From Bacteroidota bacterium (lineage in GTDB: Bacteria > Bacteroidota > Bacteroidia > Chitinophagales > Chitinophagaceae), in contig CANGQJ010000007.1 of NCBI GenBank assembly GCA_947456625.1, positions 55,176 through 119,175 of the forward strand: DNA of 64,000 bases, read 5' to 3'. Both the position numbers and the translations under genes were made by a program. The notes under the pieces were generated by a model. The model did no database searches. It was not told the DNA's origin and worked only from the letters and a program-made list of their open reading frames with translations. Below, one piece after another: positions 1 to 10,492 of this stretch (within the stretch, counting starts at the first letter, position 1; each line of letters starts with the position of its first letter).

Positions 1-39
1 AATTAGGTTAGATATTTTTATAACATATTGTGGGTAATT

Positions 40-1440
40 TTATTTCAATAATTTGTCATCGTCTTCACTAAAAATTTCAATCAAATTGGTTTTGAAACGA
101 TCCCAGAATTTTGACTTTCTTTCCGCTATCACTTTAGCACTAATTTCGGTTTCGGCCGTTTGACTTACTTTCGTTTTTTGTGGAGCTTGCTGTGCAAATT
201 GTGCAGCAGGAATAGTTAATTCCTTAGGTACTTCCACTTTCTTAAAGTTACTTTCAAACACTTTATAATTTTGCTCGTAATCGTTGTAACCTTTTAGGAT
301 TAAACCAATACAAGTAGAATACATTGGCTTCTTTAATTCATCAATATGATTTGGTGCTAAATGCTCGTTAGGCAAGCCCACTCTAGCATTCAAGCCAGTT
401 GTATATTCTGTTAATTGAATTAAGTGCTTTAATTGAGAACCTCCACCAGTTAAAATAATACCACCATTTAAAAGTCTACTATCAAGGCCAACTTGCTTTA
501 AATGATAAGTAACAAAATCTAAAATTTCACTCATTCTAGCTTGAATAATTCCAGCTAAGCTTTTTACGCTAATTTCTTTTGCAGGCATTCCTTTTAAACC
601 AGGAATAGTAATGTACTGATTTGAATTTGCTTCATTTGCTAAAGCACTTCCAAACTGTACCTTCATTGCCTCTGCTTGACTTTTTAACACGCCCAATCCT
701 AAACGGATATCATGCGTAATATTTTCACCACCAAATGGGATTACTGCAGTATGTTTTAAAATACCATCGTAAAATACGGCAAGGTCACTGGTACCACCAC
801 CAATATCCAAAATAGCAACTCCTGCTTCTAAATCCACATCACTCATTACCGCACTAGCCGATGCCAAAGGTTGTAATACTAAATCCTTAGTTCTTAAACC
901 ACTTCTTTCCACCGAGCGATTAATGTTTCTGATGGCATTTCTGTCTCCTGTTAATATTAAAAAATTAGCCCCCACTTTCACCCCATTCACACCTACCGGC
1001 TCTTTAACATTGGGATTATTGTCCACATAAAACTCTTGAGGGATCACGTCTATAATTTGATCTCCTGCAGGAATAAATGTCTTCTTTTGATTGTTAATTA
1101 ACTGCTCAATTTCCCATGCTTGGATTTCATTTTCAGCATCCTGCCTTACCATGTCACCTCGTGTTTGTAAACTCTTAATATGGTGACCAGCAATACCAAC
1201 ATAAACTTCGTTGATATCTAAGCCTGGATTGCTTTTTTGGCAATTTTCCAATGCTTGTTGGATGGCCTTAATGGTTTGATCAATGTTTAATACTTGACCA
1301 TGTTGTACCCCATTGCTATTGGCACGGCCAAATCCTAAAATCTCTAATTTACCGAACTCATTTTTGCGACCTGCAATTGCTGCAATTTTGGTAGTTCCAA
1401 TGTCTAAACCTACAATTATAGGGGAATCGTTTTGACTCAT
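40..1440 (-). CDS. ftsA: Cell division protein FtsA
   Basis: FtsA is the actin-like ATPase that tethers FtsZ filaments to the inner membrane and recruits later divisome proteins. The 466-residue product shows the actin-fold signatures: a phosphate-1 loop DIGTTK at residues 13-18, a phosphate-2 loop LDIGGGTSD at about 211-219 and an adenosine motif ILTGGGSQ at about 329-336. The C-terminus carries a short amphipathic stretch (KFWDRFKTNLIEIF) that fits the membrane-targeting helix of the family, followed by an acidic tail. It is the last complete gene of the minus-strand division cluster and begins 21 bases after ftsQ. ftsZ would be expected immediately beyond the left edge. Identification is secure. 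Confidence 0.97.
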   Translation of the reverse strand: MSQNDSPIIVGLDIGTTKIAAIAGRKNEFGKLEILGFGRANSNGVQHGQVLNIDQTIKAIQQALENCQKSNPGLDINEVYVGIAGHHIKSLQTRGDMVRQDAENEIQAWEIEQLINNQKKTFIPAGDQIIDVIPQEFYVDNNPNVKEPVGVNGVKVGANFLILTGDRNAIRNINRSVERSGLRTKDLVLQPLASASAVMSDVDLEAGVAILDIGGGTSDLAVFYDGILKHTAVIPFGGENITHDIRLGLGVLKSQAEAMKVQFGSALANEANSNQYITIPGLKGMPAKEISVKSLAGIIQARMSEILDFVTYHLKQVGLDSRLLNGGIILTGGGSQLKHLIQLTEYTTGLNARVGLPNEHLAPNHIDELKKPMYSTCIGLILKGYNDYEQNYKVFESNFKKVEVPKELTIPAAQFAQQAPQKTKVSQTAETEISAKVIAERKSKFWDRFKTNLIEIFSEDDDKLLK

Positions 1441-1461
1441 TTTTTATAGTTTTTTAGTTGT

Positions 1462-2550
1462 TTAGTTGTTGTTCGAAGTTGTTTTTTTGGGCATTTCTGC
1501 CTTGGCCGACTTCTTCTCTACATTTAACGTTTTATTGTTTGATTTATTGTTTATTTTTTTAACGAATACTATGCTTTTTTGCTTAACTATTTTTTTAGGG
1601 GCCGCCCTTGATGCAATTGGTGTTTTTGAAGGCGTCACCACCTTCACAATACTATCTATTTTGGGTTTATTTTCCACCATTACTGGCTTAGCCAATTTAG
1701 AGGAATCGGCAATTGAAACCGAATCGGCCATAGCTTCCATTTGTATAAATGGCATTGCACCAGGCGCATATTTGATAGGAAACATCCCCTTTTTTAATGC
1801 GACCACTTGGTGGTCAAATCTTAAATCCAATACCTGGTATGCATTAATGCCCGATGGTACCCAAACTTTTTTATAAAATGTAAATAGCCTGTTAAGTTTG
1901 TCTGTTAAATGTTCTACCGAACCAAACAAAACAGTATGGTCCCCAATAGTTGGTGTCATTTCAAAATCACCATTTGGTTCAATATTTACTTGTGCCATTT
2001 GAGCCAAAAAGAAACTATCCTTTTGAACTGTTAGTGCAAAACCTAAAACATCATTTAACAATACACTGTCTGGTTTTGATAAATTTTCTTGATCCGAGGG
2101 GAATCCAGTAAATACCGGGAGCCTCATTACCGACAACTGTCTTAGCGGAAGCCTTTGTGCAGTTTTATCTATGTAAAATGAGTTTCCAGAAACAGTAAAT
2201 ATCCTTGCAACTGGAATTCTTTGTTCAATTTTTACTTGTAATTCCTGTTGGTTATTAAAGTAAATATTAGCATGCTCCACCCACTTTATTGCCTCCAAAG
2301 ATTTTTCAATGTTAATTAAGTTAATACTACCCACCGGAGTGCCCACGCGAATACCTTGTTCATTTAAATATTGTAAAATTTCCTTTTCATCCATAAATAA
2401 ATAACCGGTGGTATTTCCTGTTAATTCAATTTGTATAGCTGTACATTTTTTTACAAACTTAGCATTCCAAGCATACACAAATAGGACTATTAAACCTATT
2501 GCCGCAATGGACCAAAGCACCCGCACTAATATGATTTGCCAACGCTTCAT
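1462..2550 (-). CDS. ftsQ: Cell division protein FtsQ (DivIB family)
   Basis: This bitopic divisome protein bridges early and late division proteins in the periplasm. The 362-residue product has one N-terminal membrane segment (about residues 8-30), then a POTRA-like region at about 33-117 and a beta domain. Its start codon overlaps the murC stop codon in a TAATG junction, indicating translational coupling. An oddity is the C-terminal extension of about 90 residues after the beta domain, rich in lysine, serine and asparagine and apparently disordered. Assignment rests on topology and on position between murC and ftsA, because FtsQ sequences diverge strongly. Confidence 0.9.
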   Translation of the reverse strand: MKRWQIILVRVLWSIAAIGLIVLFVYAWNAKFVKKCTAIQIELTGNTTGYLFMDEKEILQYLNEQGIRVGTPVGSINLINIEKSLEAIKWVEHANIYFNNQQELQVKIEQRIPVARIFTVSGNSFYIDKTAQRLPLRQLSVMRLPVFTGFPSDQENLSKPDSVLLNDVLGFALTVQKDSFFLAQMAQVNIEPNGDFEMTPTIGDHTVLFGSVEHLTDKLNRLFTFYKKVWVPSGINAYQVLDLRFDHQVVALKKGMFPIKYAPGAMPFIQMEAMADSVSIADSSKLAKPVMVENKPKIDSIVKVVTPSKTPIASRAAPKKIVKQKSIVFVKKINNKSNNKTLNVEKKSAKAEMPKKTTSNNN

Positions 2551-3911
2551 TATAATTTGCTAAATATTTCTTGAACTTGATTAATACAAACATCTATATC
2601 TCCCGCCCCTGCCATCACAATTAATTTTTCATTTGTTGTAGCAGCCCACTGCATTAAAGCATCCTTACTCATTACTTGTTTGTTGGTAAGTTGCATTCCG
2701 TTTAATAGCATATCACTGCTTACTCCAGGGATAGGCAATTCTCTTGCAGGATAAATAGGTAATAAAATAACTTGGTCTGCTTTATCCAATACTTCCATAA
2801 ATCCTTTTGCCTGATCCTGTGTTCTGCTATATAAGTGTGGTTGAAAAACAAGCGTCATTTTTTCGTTAGGATATAAACTTCTCACTCCACTTATTAAGGC
2901 ATTTAATTCCTCTGGATGATGAGCATAGTCGTCGATTAAAACTTTATTACTTGTTTTAAGCTTGTATTCAAATCTGCGTTTTACACCTTTAAAAGCAGCA
3001 ACAGCATTTATAATTTTCTCATCTGAAATGCCTAATCTAAGAGCAATTGCAATGGCCGCTGTTGCATTTTCAACATTGTGCAAACCTCCCATATTCAAAA
3101 CAACATTTTTTAAAACACCGGCATTATGAACCAAATCAAAATGATAAGCACCATCTACCACTTTTAAATTGGCCGTATGATAGGTAGCATTATCCATATT
3201 AAAGCCATAGGTATGCACTGTTTTGCCGCTATGATGTACTGGAAATTCAGTACCCATTTTTTGAATTAAAAGACCTCCACTTTTTATTTTGTCGGTAAAT
3301 TGACCAAAGGCTTTTAATACTTCCTCCGGTGTACCATAAATATCCAAATGATCTGGATCTACTGCTGTAACCACCGCAATATTAGGTGCCAATTTTAAAA
3401 AACTACGATCATATTCATCGGCTTCTACCACTACCACATTGTTTTCATGGCTCCAAAAATTTGTATCATAATTGGAAGCAATCCCGCCTAAAAAAGCATT
3501 ACATCCATATTCCGAATGTCTTAATATATGAGCAGTCATGGAAGTGGTAGTTGTTTTGCCATGCGTACCTGCAATAGCAATCGTAAATGCATTTTCAGTA
3601 ATCCAATTTAACACATCACTTCTTTTAACAACATTATAACCGTTGTTTTTGCAATAATTTAATTCACTATGATCGGCAGGAACAGCGGGTGTATATACTA
3701 CTATTGTTGCCTGCTTATCTATTTTTTCTATATTATCATCAAAGTGAATTTGAATTCCTTCTCGCTCTAAATCTGCAGTTAAAACAGTAGGTGTTTTATC
3801 ATATCCAGAAACAGTAACACCTTGCGTATTAAAGTATCTAGCAAGTGCGCTCATACCTATGCCTCCTATTCCAATAAAATAAATGTTTTTGATATTTGTT
3901 AACGGATTCAT
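2550..3911 (-). CDS. murC: UDP-N-acetylmuramate--L-alanine ligase MurC
   Basis: MurC adds L-alanine to UDP-MurNAc, the first amino acid of the peptidoglycan stem peptide, in the cytoplasm with ATP. The 453-residue product has the N-terminal dinucleotide-like fold (FIGIGGIGMSALA near residues 12-24), the Mur ligase ATP loop GTHGKTTTT at about 115-123, and a C-terminal ligase domain with DDYAHHP. The length is normal for the family. It lies 10 bases downstream of murG and overlaps the ftsQ start by one base. Identification is secure. Confidence 0.97.
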   Translation of the reverse strand: MNPLTNIKNIYFIGIGGIGMSALARYFNTQGVTVSGYDKTPTVLTADLEREGIQIHFDDNIEKIDKQATIVVYTPAVPADHSELNYCKNNGYNVVKRSDVLNWITENAFTIAIAGTHGKTTTTSMTAHILRHSEYGCNAFLGGIASNYDTNFWSHENNVVVVEADEYDRSFLKLAPNIAVVTAVDPDHLDIYGTPEEVLKAFGQFTDKIKSGGLLIQKMGTEFPVHHSGKTVHTYGFNMDNATYHTANLKVVDGAYHFDLVHNAGVLKNVVLNMGGLHNVENATAAIAIALRLGISDEKIINAVAAFKGVKRRFEYKLKTSNKVLIDDYAHHPEELNALISGVRSLYPNEKMTLVFQPHLYSRTQDQAKGFMEVLDKADQVILLPIYPARELPIPGVSSDMLLNGMQLTNKQVMSKDALMQWAATTNEKLIVMAGAGDIDVCINQVQEIFSKL

Positions 3912-3921
3912 GTAAACTTAT

Positions 3922-5034
3922 TTATATAACGTTATGTTGATTTACTTCTTCAATAATATGGTTTGCAATAATTTTGTCAGCATCAAGCCATGCAAATGAT
4001 TTTATTTTATGTTTCATCTCATTGGCTACATTTTCATCCAGTGTTAAATTGGAGATAGCATTAAATAAATTAATACCCACCTCCTTGTCCTTTACAATTA
4101 AAGCTGCACCTTCCTTTACAAGTGACATGGCATTATATGTTTGATGATCCTCGGCAGCAAAAGGGTAAGGAACAAAAATGCATGGCTTACCGGTAATGCA
4201 AATTTCAGCCACTGCCATTGCACCAGACCTACTAATTACAAAATCGGCTCCAGTATATGCAGCACTCATATCGTCTATAAACGCACTAATAAAAATATTT
4301 GAATAATTAGCTGCTGCTTTTACATATACATTGGCGTTTGGTTTTCCGGTTTGCCAAATAAGTTGAATATTTAAAGTAGCAAGTTTATCTAGGTTGTCAT
4401 TTATTGCTTTATTAATAGAAGCTGCACCCAAACTACCTCCAATAATTAATATTGTTTTTCTACTTGGCAACAGTCCAAATTTTAAAAGTGCTGTTTCTTT
4501 GGTATAAGGTGTTTCAATTATATTCTTTCTAACAGGATTGCCGGTAATAATTATTTTTTCAGCAGGAAAAAATTTATCCATTGCTTTGGTCCCTGTGAAA
4601 ATAGTAGTTGCGTTTTTACCAAGCCACTGATTTGACTTACCTGCAAAAGCATTAGCCTCATGTATAAATGTGGGTATATTTTGTGTTTGAGCATATTTCA
4701 AAACTGGGAAACTTGAATAGCCCCCCACCCCAAAAACCGCATTTGGCTTGAATTTTTTAAATATACTTTTTACCTGAAAAAAACTTTTTAAAAGCTTAAA
4801 AGGAAGGTTCCAGTTTTTTAATAAATGAGTTCTATTAAACCCAGCAATTGTTAAACCTATAATATCATAGCCTGCTTGAGGCACTTTTTCCATTTCCATT
4901 TTACCAGAAGCACCTACAAATAAAATAGCCGCATTGGGATCTAATTGCTGAATAGCTTGCGCTACTGCTATGGCTGGGAAAATGTGTCCTCCAGTTCCGC
5001 CTCCGGCAATAATTAAGCGTAGTTGTTTAGACAT
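3922..5034 (-). CDS. murG: MurG glycosyltransferase
   Basis: MurG transfers GlcNAc from UDP-GlcNAc to lipid I at the cytoplasmic face of the membrane, forming lipid II. The 370-residue protein has the N-terminal glycine-rich loop GGGTGGHIFPA at residues 11-21 that binds the lipid-linked acceptor, and a second glycine loop GGSLGAASIN that with the C-terminal domain binds UDP-GlcNAc. The gene starts with ATG and overlaps the end of ftsW by 8 bases, so the two are probably translated together. Identification is secure. Confidence 0.97.
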   Translation of the reverse strand: MSKQLRLIIAGGGTGGHIFPAIAVAQAIQQLDPNAAILFVGASGKMEMEKVPQAGYDIIGLTIAGFNRTHLLKNWNLPFKLLKSFFQVKSIFKKFKPNAVFGVGGYSSFPVLKYAQTQNIPTFIHEANAFAGKSNQWLGKNATTIFTGTKAMDKFFPAEKIIITGNPVRKNIIETPYTKETALLKFGLLPSRKTILIIGGSLGAASINKAINDNLDKLATLNIQLIWQTGKPNANVYVKAAANYSNIFISAFIDDMSAAYTGADFVISRSGAMAVAEICITGKPCIFVPYPFAAEDHQTYNAMSLVKEGAALIVKDKEVGINLFNAISNLTLDENVANEMKHKIKSFAWLDADKIIANHIIEEVNQHNVI

Positions 5035-6361
5035 TACTTGTACTTAAATTATTAGATAAATTATTTGTTTCTTGTTCTGGAATTTCAATATCGGTTTCCT
5101 CAGGTGCTTTTCCTTCTAATTGCTCTACGTTTCGTGCAACACTTAAAATAAGGCCAATTGAACAACAAGTAAAAATAAAGGAGCTTCCTCCCATACTCAC
5201 AAGTGGTAAGGTTACCCCAGTTACTGGAACCAGATTTACATTCACAGCCATATTTGCAATAGCTTGAATAATTAATGTGAAACTTAATCCAAGTGCCAAA
5301 AATGCACCAAAGGCATAGGGACATCTTCTAAATATTCGAATGCATCTAAATAAAAATACTAAGTAAACAAACATAATAAAAGCACCTCCTATTAAACCAT
5401 ATTCTTCAATGATGATAGAATATATAAAGTCGTTATAAGCCTGCGGTAAAAAGTTTCTTTGTCTACTATTACCAGGCCCTAGTCCAAAAACAATACCTCC
5501 ATTTGCAATTGCAATTTTTGCTTGTTGCACTTGATAAGGAACTTCTTTTTCATTGGGATACATAAAATCTTGAATTCTATTAACCCAGGTATTAAAACGT
5601 ACAAATATTTTTGCTTTTTCGGCAACCACAGGCTTGTCCTCATAAGATGTTTCTACTTTTCCTGTTTTATGTGTTGCTATTGCAACACTCACTATAATTA
5701 ATACTGGAATCATTGCAATTGCAATAGTAAGTGCAATATGTTTTAAACTAACCCGTCCAATAAACATTAATAAAAGTGATGTAGCCCCCGTTAATAATGC
5801 ATTTGATAAATTGGCTGGCATAATTAATGCACAGGTAAGAAAAACAGGAATGATTACGGGTAAGAACCCTTTTTTAAAGTCCTTTATAACCTCCTGCTTT
5901 TTACTTAATGTTCTTGAAATAAACATAAATAAAGCCAACTTTGCTAAATCACTTGTTTGAAAAGTTAAGTGAATTATTGGCAATTTGATCCACCTGCTTC
6001 CATCATTAATTTTTGCACCAAAAAATAATGTGTACACTAATAATGGTAATGATATCGCATATAAGATAGATGCAATTCTTGAAAACATGGTATAATTAAT
6101 ACGGTGTAGTCCAAAAATGAGCACCAAACCAACCATGGTAAATCCAAGTTGTTTAAATAAAAACTTACTAGTATTTCCACCAAGAGATTTATAAGCCAAA
6201 GATCCAGTAGCACTATACACCACTAATATAGACACCAGCGACAATACAATTACTAACCCCCAAATGTATTTGTCACCTCTGGTTCTTTGATCTAAGTGTT
6301 CCCTAACCCCACTTATGGTGGGCATTTGTGAAAACAGATTATCGCTCTCTTGATTAAACAT
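5027..6361 (-). CDS. ftsW: FtsW, SEDS-family peptidoglycan glycosyltransferase
   Basis: FtsW is the division-specific SEDS glycosyltransferase that polymerises lipid II at the septum together with its partner PBP, here FtsI at 10492-12600. The 444-residue product has about ten membrane segments and the SEDS signatures IIIEEYGLIGG and PVTGVTLPLVSMGGSS in the C-terminal half. The N-terminus is cytoplasmic and polar, and the last 40 residues are acidic and probably disordered. RodA is the main alternative, but the position between murD and murG is diagnostic of FtsW. Confidence 0.95.
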   Translation of the reverse strand: MFNQESDNLFSQMPTISGVREHLDQRTRGDKYIWGLVIVLSLVSILVVYSATGSLAYKSLGGNTSKFLFKQLGFTMVGLVLIFGLHRINYTMFSRIASILYAISLPLLVYTLFFGAKINDGSRWIKLPIIHLTFQTSDLAKLALFMFISRTLSKKQEVIKDFKKGFLPVIIPVFLTCALIMPANLSNALLTGATSLLLMFIGRVSLKHIALTIAIAMIPVLIIVSVAIATHKTGKVETSYEDKPVVAEKAKIFVRFNTWVNRIQDFMYPNEKEVPYQVQQAKIAIANGGIVFGLGPGNSRQRNFLPQAYNDFIYSIIIEEYGLIGGAFIMFVYLVFLFRCIRIFRRCPYAFGAFLALGLSFTLIIQAIANMAVNVNLVPVTGVTLPLVSMGGSSFIFTCCSIGLILSVARNVEQLEGKAPEETDIEIPEQETNNLSNNLSTSNV

Positions 6362-6363
6362 TT

Positions 6364-7704
6364 TTATAATTCTTTTACAGAAGCTTTAAATTGACGACCT
6401 CTATCTTCATAGTTTTTAAATAAATCAAAACTTGCACAAGCTGGGCTTAACAAAACAACATCCCCTTTTTCGGCAAGCTTAAAGGACTCGGTAACTGCTT
6501 TTTTAGCAGTATCCGCTTCCACAATAACCGGAACTATATCCTTAAAGAATTCAATAATTTTTTTATTGTCGGTACCCATACAAACAATTGCTTTTACTTT
6601 TTCTTTTACAAGCTCTGCAACTAAAGTATAGTCATTGCCTTTATCAACACCACCTATAACAAGCACAGTTGGCTTTTGCATACTTTCAAGCGCATACCAA
6701 GTACTGTTCACATTGGTAGCTTTACTGTCGTTAATAAAGTCTACGCCGCGAACCGTTGCAACAAATTCCATTCTATGTTCTAGATTGTGAAAATTGCTTA
6801 CCGCTTCACGAATTTTTTCCTTCCTTATTCCTAAGGTAGAAGCTGCAATGCTTGCAGCCATTGTGTTATAAGCATTATGTTTTCCTTTTAAAGCAAAATC
6901 ATAAATGCTCATTGTTACACGTTCTTCTTGGATTTTTAACATCATTTGATCGTTTTTGATGTAGCCTCCTTTTTTTACTTCTTGTTTCATAGAAAATGGT
7001 AGTGGGTTAGTATTAGTAGTTAGTAGTTCTAAATTTTTTACGATCACTTCGTCATCAATACAATAAATAAAGTAATCGTTAGCAGTTTGGTTTTCAATAA
7101 TTCTAAATTTGCTTTTTACATATCTTGAAAACTCATAGTTGTACCTGTCTAAATGATCCTCTGTTATATTTAATAAAATAGCAATATCTGGTTTGAAGTA
7201 CTTGATGTCATCTAATTGGAAAGAGCTTACTTCAATTACATATAAGGACTTTGGATCTACTGCTATTTGTCTTGCAAAAGAAAAACCAATATTCCCAACC
7301 ATCGCAACATCCTGCTCCGCAATTTGACAAATATGAAACAATAAGGAAGTTGTAGTTGTTTTTCCATTGCTTCCTGTTATTGCAGCAATTTTTGCATTAC
7401 CCTTATATCTGTATCCAAACTCTATTTCACTTACTACTGAAATTCCTTTTTCACGAATTGCTTTTACCAATTCATTTTTATCAGGAATGCCTGGACTTTT
7501 CATAACCTCATCGGCAGCTAAAATTCGCTCAACGCTATGTGAGCCTGATTCAAATTCAATGTTATTGTCTTCCAACTCTTTTTGGAAATTTGGCTTAATA
7601 GCACCAGCATCCGATACAAAAACTTCGTACCCTTTTTGCTTAGCTAGTAAAGCAGTTCCTATTCCGCTTTCCCCTGCACCTAATATGACTAATTTCTTTG
7701 CCAA
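6364..7704 (-). CDS. murD: UDP-N-acetylmuramoylalanine--D-glutamate ligase MurD (TTG start)
   Basis: MurD adds D-glutamate to UDP-MurNAc-L-Ala. The 446-residue protein starts with a nucleotide-binding fold (VILGAGESGIG), has the ATP loop GSNGKTTTT at about 111-119, and ends with the C-terminal ligase domain (LLSPACASFD). Translation appears to start at TTG. In that frame a TAG lies three codons upstream, no ATG or GTG lies between, and the next internal methionine is far inside the conserved fold. The TTG follows the mraY stop codon by only two bases, which suggests re-initiation by terminating ribosomes. Function is secure, and the unusual start is well supported. Confidence 0.96.
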   Translation of the reverse strand: MAKKLVILGAGESGIGTALLAKQKGYEVFVSDAGAIKPNFQKELEDNNIEFESGSHSVERILAADEVMKSPGIPDKNELVKAIREKGISVVSEIEFGYRYKGNAKIAAITGSNGKTTTTSLLFHICQIAEQDVAMVGNIGFSFARQIAVDPKSLYVIEVSSFQLDDIKYFKPDIAILLNITEDHLDRYNYEFSRYVKSKFRIIENQTANDYFIYCIDDEVIVKNLELLTTNTNPLPFSMKQEVKKGGYIKNDQMMLKIQEERVTMSIYDFALKGKHNAYNTMAASIAASTLGIRKEKIREAVSNFHNLEHRMEFVATVRGVDFINDSKATNVNSTWYALESMQKPTVLVIGGVDKGNDYTLVAELVKEKVKAIVCMGTDNKKIIEFFKDIVPVIVEADTAKKAVTESFKLAEKGDVVLLSPACASFDLFKNYEDRGRQFKASVKEL

Positions 7705-7706
7705 GA

Positions 7707-9023
7707 TTATCTAGTTTTTAGCGTTAAAATAGAAGCCACTACTAATAATATAGTAATGATCCAAAAACGAACAGCAATTTTACTTTCATGGAATCCTTTC
7801 TTTTGATAGTGGTGATGCAATGGACTCATTAAAAAGATTCGACGACCCTCACCATATTTTTTTCTGGTATACTTAAAATAACTTACTTGTAAAATCACAC
7901 TTAAATTTTCTACTAAGAATACACCACAGAAAATAGGAATTAATAGTTCTTTTCTTACAATAATAGCAAGCGATGCAATAATGCCTCCTAAAGCTAAACT
8001 TCCAGTATCTCCCATGAAAACTTGAGCTGGATAAGCATTGTACCATAAAAATCCAATACAACCTCCCACAAATGCACCAACAAATATGGATAATTCACCT
8101 AGGTTTGGAATGTACATTACATTTAAATAGTCGGCAAATACATAGTTTCCACTTACATAAATAAATATTCCAAGTGCTGCTCCTATAATGGCACTTACCC
8201 CTGCAGCCAAGCCATCCAATCCGTCGGTAATATTGGCGCCATTAGATACTGCAGTAATAATAAATGTTACAACTAGGATATAAACAATCCAAGTGAATTT
8301 TTCTGCACCAGGACCTATCCAGCTTACTAATTTAGAATAATTAAACTCATGATTTTTTACAAAAGGAATAGTTGTAATTGGTGTTTTTACTTTTACAAAG
8401 CGGCGCTCAACCCCGTTAATTTTTCTTATTACTACGTCTGCGCCTTTGGCAATTTTTTCACCTTTTTGTAAACTGGCAGTAATCGCAGTGTCTGAAACTA
8501 TTTCTCTTTCAACAGTAACTGCATTGCTAAAATATAAAGTAACTCCAATTATAATTCCTAGTCCAACTTGACCAATAATTTTTGAAATACCAGCTAAGCC
8601 ATCGCTATTTTGTTTTTTGTAAGCCTCCCCTTTCTGTAAAGCATTTTGCCTAGCTTTAATTTTAAAATAATCGTCAAAAAATCCAATTAATCCCAACCAA
8701 ACAGTACAAAGGATCATTAAGCGGATATATACTTTATCCAGATTAGAGAATAATAAGGTAGGGATTAAAATACTAAGTAAAATAATGATCCCTCCCATAG
8801 TTGGGGTACCCTTTTTTTGTTGCTCACCTGCAAGGCCTAGCTCTCTAACTGTTTCACCAATTTGTTTTCTTTGTAAAAACTCGATCATTTTTTTACCAAA
8901 CACGGTTGCAATAAACAAGGAAAGTAATATAGCCATTGCAATTCTGGATGTCAAGAATTGAAACACGCCTAATCCTGGAATGTTAAAATGTTTGTTTAAA
9001 AATGAAAATAATTGGTATAGCAT
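7707..9023 (-). CDS. mraY: Phospho-N-acetylmuramoyl-pentapeptide transferase MraY
   Basis: MraY moves phospho-MurNAc-pentapeptide from UDP to undecaprenyl phosphate, making lipid I in the inner membrane. The 438-residue protein has about ten membrane segments, the catalytic aspartate motif FFDDYFKIK, the [11 protein letters not shown] loop, [12 protein letters not shown], and the histidine-rich loop [10 protein letters not shown]. It is longer than the roughly 360 residues of E. coli MraY because of an insertion of about 60 polar residues in the middle (starting near [10 protein letters not shown]). Such an insertion is known from Bacteroidota MraY proteins. It starts at ATG five bases after murE. 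Confidence 0.97.
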   Translation of the reverse strand: MLYQLFSFLNKHFNIPGLGVFQFLTSRIAMAILLSLFIATVFGKKMIEFLQRKQIGETVRELGLAGEQQKKGTPTMGGIIILLSILIPTLLFSNLDKVYIRLMILCTVWLGLIGFFDDYFKIKARQNALQKGEAYKKQNSDGLAGISKIIGQVGLGIIIGVTLYFSNAVTVEREIVSDTAITASLQKGEKIAKGADVVIRKINGVERRFVKVKTPITTIPFVKNHEFNYSKLVSWIGPGAEKFTWIVYILVVTFIITAVSNGANITDGLDGLAAGVSAIIGAALGIFIYVSGNYVFADYLNVMYIPNLGELSIFVGAFVGGCIGFLWYNAYPAQVFMGDTGSLALGGIIASLAIIVRKELLIPIFCGVFLVENLSVILQVSYFKYTRKKYGEGRRIFLMSPLHHHYQKKGFHESKIAVRFWIITILLVVASILTLKTR

Positions 9024-9028
9024 GGGGA

Positions 9029-10492
9029 TTATTTTAATAATTCATTAAAAAGATTTTGTAATTCTTCCTTATCATCAAAATGTGTTTTTACACCTTTTAC
9101 GTCTTGATATTTTTCATGTCCCTTGCCTGCCACTAAAATAATATCACCTGCTTTAGCAAAGCTGATAGCCGCTTTAATGGCTTCACGACGGTCTACAATT
9201 TTGATATACTTTCTTTTTGCAGCGCTTGACAATCCTTGTTCCATATCACTTAAAATAATATTAGGATCTTCGGAGCGAGGGTTGTCACTGGTTAAAAAAA
9301 CTTTTGTACTTAAATCACATGCAACCTGCGCCATAATAGGGCGTTTGGTTTTATCTCTATCCCCTCCGCAGCCCACAACTGTTATTACATCCTCGTCTCC
9401 TTTTCTTAATTTGGCAATAGTACTTAATACATTTTCAAGTGCGTCTGGCGTATGGGCATAGTCAACTATTCCTATAATATTATTAGGACTAATGATATAA
9501 TCAAATCTTCCCTCAGCACCAGTTAAAGCACTTAATGTAATTAATACTTTTTCGATAGGCTCACCCAATTGAATAGCAATACCATAAACTGCTAAGAAAT
9601 TATAGGCATTAAATGTGCCAATTAATCGGCAATGCACTTCCACATCATTCACAAGCATCACCAAACCAGTTAACTGATTTTCTAAAATTTTACCCTTATA
9701 ATTTGCAGGCGCATGCAATGCATAAGTTAATTTTTTGGCCTTTGTATTCATTAACATATTGGCACCATTCTTATCATCCAAGTTACTCAGTGCAAATGCA
9801 CTTGATGGCAGGTGATCAAAAAATGCCTTTTTAACATTTACATATTCCTCAAAAGTTTTGTGATAGTCCAAATGATCATGTGTGATATTCGTAAAAGCAC
9901 CGCCTACAAATTGCAAACCAGTGATACGGTGCTGGTGAATAGCATGACTGCTGCACTCCATAAATACATGCGTACAACCCATCTGTACCATTTTGTCAAG
10001 CAAGGCATTTAACTGAATAGCATCTGGGGTAGTATGAGTAGCAGGAATTATTTCTGAACCAATTTGGTTTTGTACCGTACTAATTAAGCCACATTTATAC
10101 CCAAGCTCTGTAAATAATTTAAATAATAAAGTGGCAACAGTAGTTTTACCATTAGTTCCTGTTACACCAACTAATTTTAATTTAGTAGAAGGTTCATTGT
10201 AAAACTGATGCGCCACAATAGCCACTGCTTCACTTGCATTTTCCACCACTAGATAAGTAATTCCATCAACAATATTTAAAGGCAATTGCTCACAAACAAT
10301 TACAGTAGCTCCTTTTTCTATAGCCGTTGCAATAAATGTATATCCGTCAACTTGTACGCCTTTTATAGCAACGAAAACCGAACCTGGAGTAATTTTTCTT
10401 GAATCAATTTGAATACCATTTACATCCAATTGGATATTTCCAATTACCTGTCTAAGTGCAACACCAAATAATATAGACTGTAAAGGTTTCAT
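9029..10492 (-). CDS. murE: UDP-MurNAc-tripeptide synthetase MurE, diaminopimelate type
   Basis: MurE adds the third residue of the stem peptide. The 487-residue product has the ATP loop GTNGKTT at 112-118 and the specificity motif DNPR at 403-406. DNPR is the signature of enzymes that use meso-diaminopimelate, whereas lysine-adding enzymes carry a different residue in place of the arginine. The cell wall is therefore predicted to be the mDAP type, as usual for Gram-negative bacteria. The start overlaps the ftsI stop in a TAATG junction. Function and specificity are well supported. Confidence 0.97.
   Translation of the reverse strand: MKPLQSILFGVALRQVIGNIQLDVNGIQIDSRKITPGSVFVAIKGVQVDGYTFIATAIEKGATVIVCEQLPLNIVDGITYLVVENASEAVAIVAHQFYNEPSTKLKLVGVTGTNGKTTVATLLFKLFTELGYKCGLISTVQNQIGSEIIPATHTTPDAIQLNALLDKMVQMGCTHVFMECSSHAIHQHRITGLQFVGGAFTNITHDHLDYHKTFEEYVNVKKAFFDHLPSSAFALSNLDDKNGANMLMNTKAKKLTYALHAPANYKGKILENQLTGLVMLVNDVEVHCRLIGTFNAYNFLAVYGIAIQLGEPIEKVLITLSALTGAEGRFDYIISPNNIIGIVDYAHTPDALENVLSTIAKLRKGDEDVITVVGCGGDRDKTKRPIMAQVACDLSTKVFLTSDNPRSEDPNIILSDMEQGLSSAAKRKYIKIVDRREAIKAAISFAKAGDIILVAGKGHEKYQDVKGVKTHFDDKEELQNLFNELLK

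Noticed and set aside
1466..1876. 136-codon hydrophobic plus-strand frame opposite ftsQ
   Set aside because: Hydrophobicity comes from reading the lysine-rich ftsQ tail in reverse; there is no promoter or family match.
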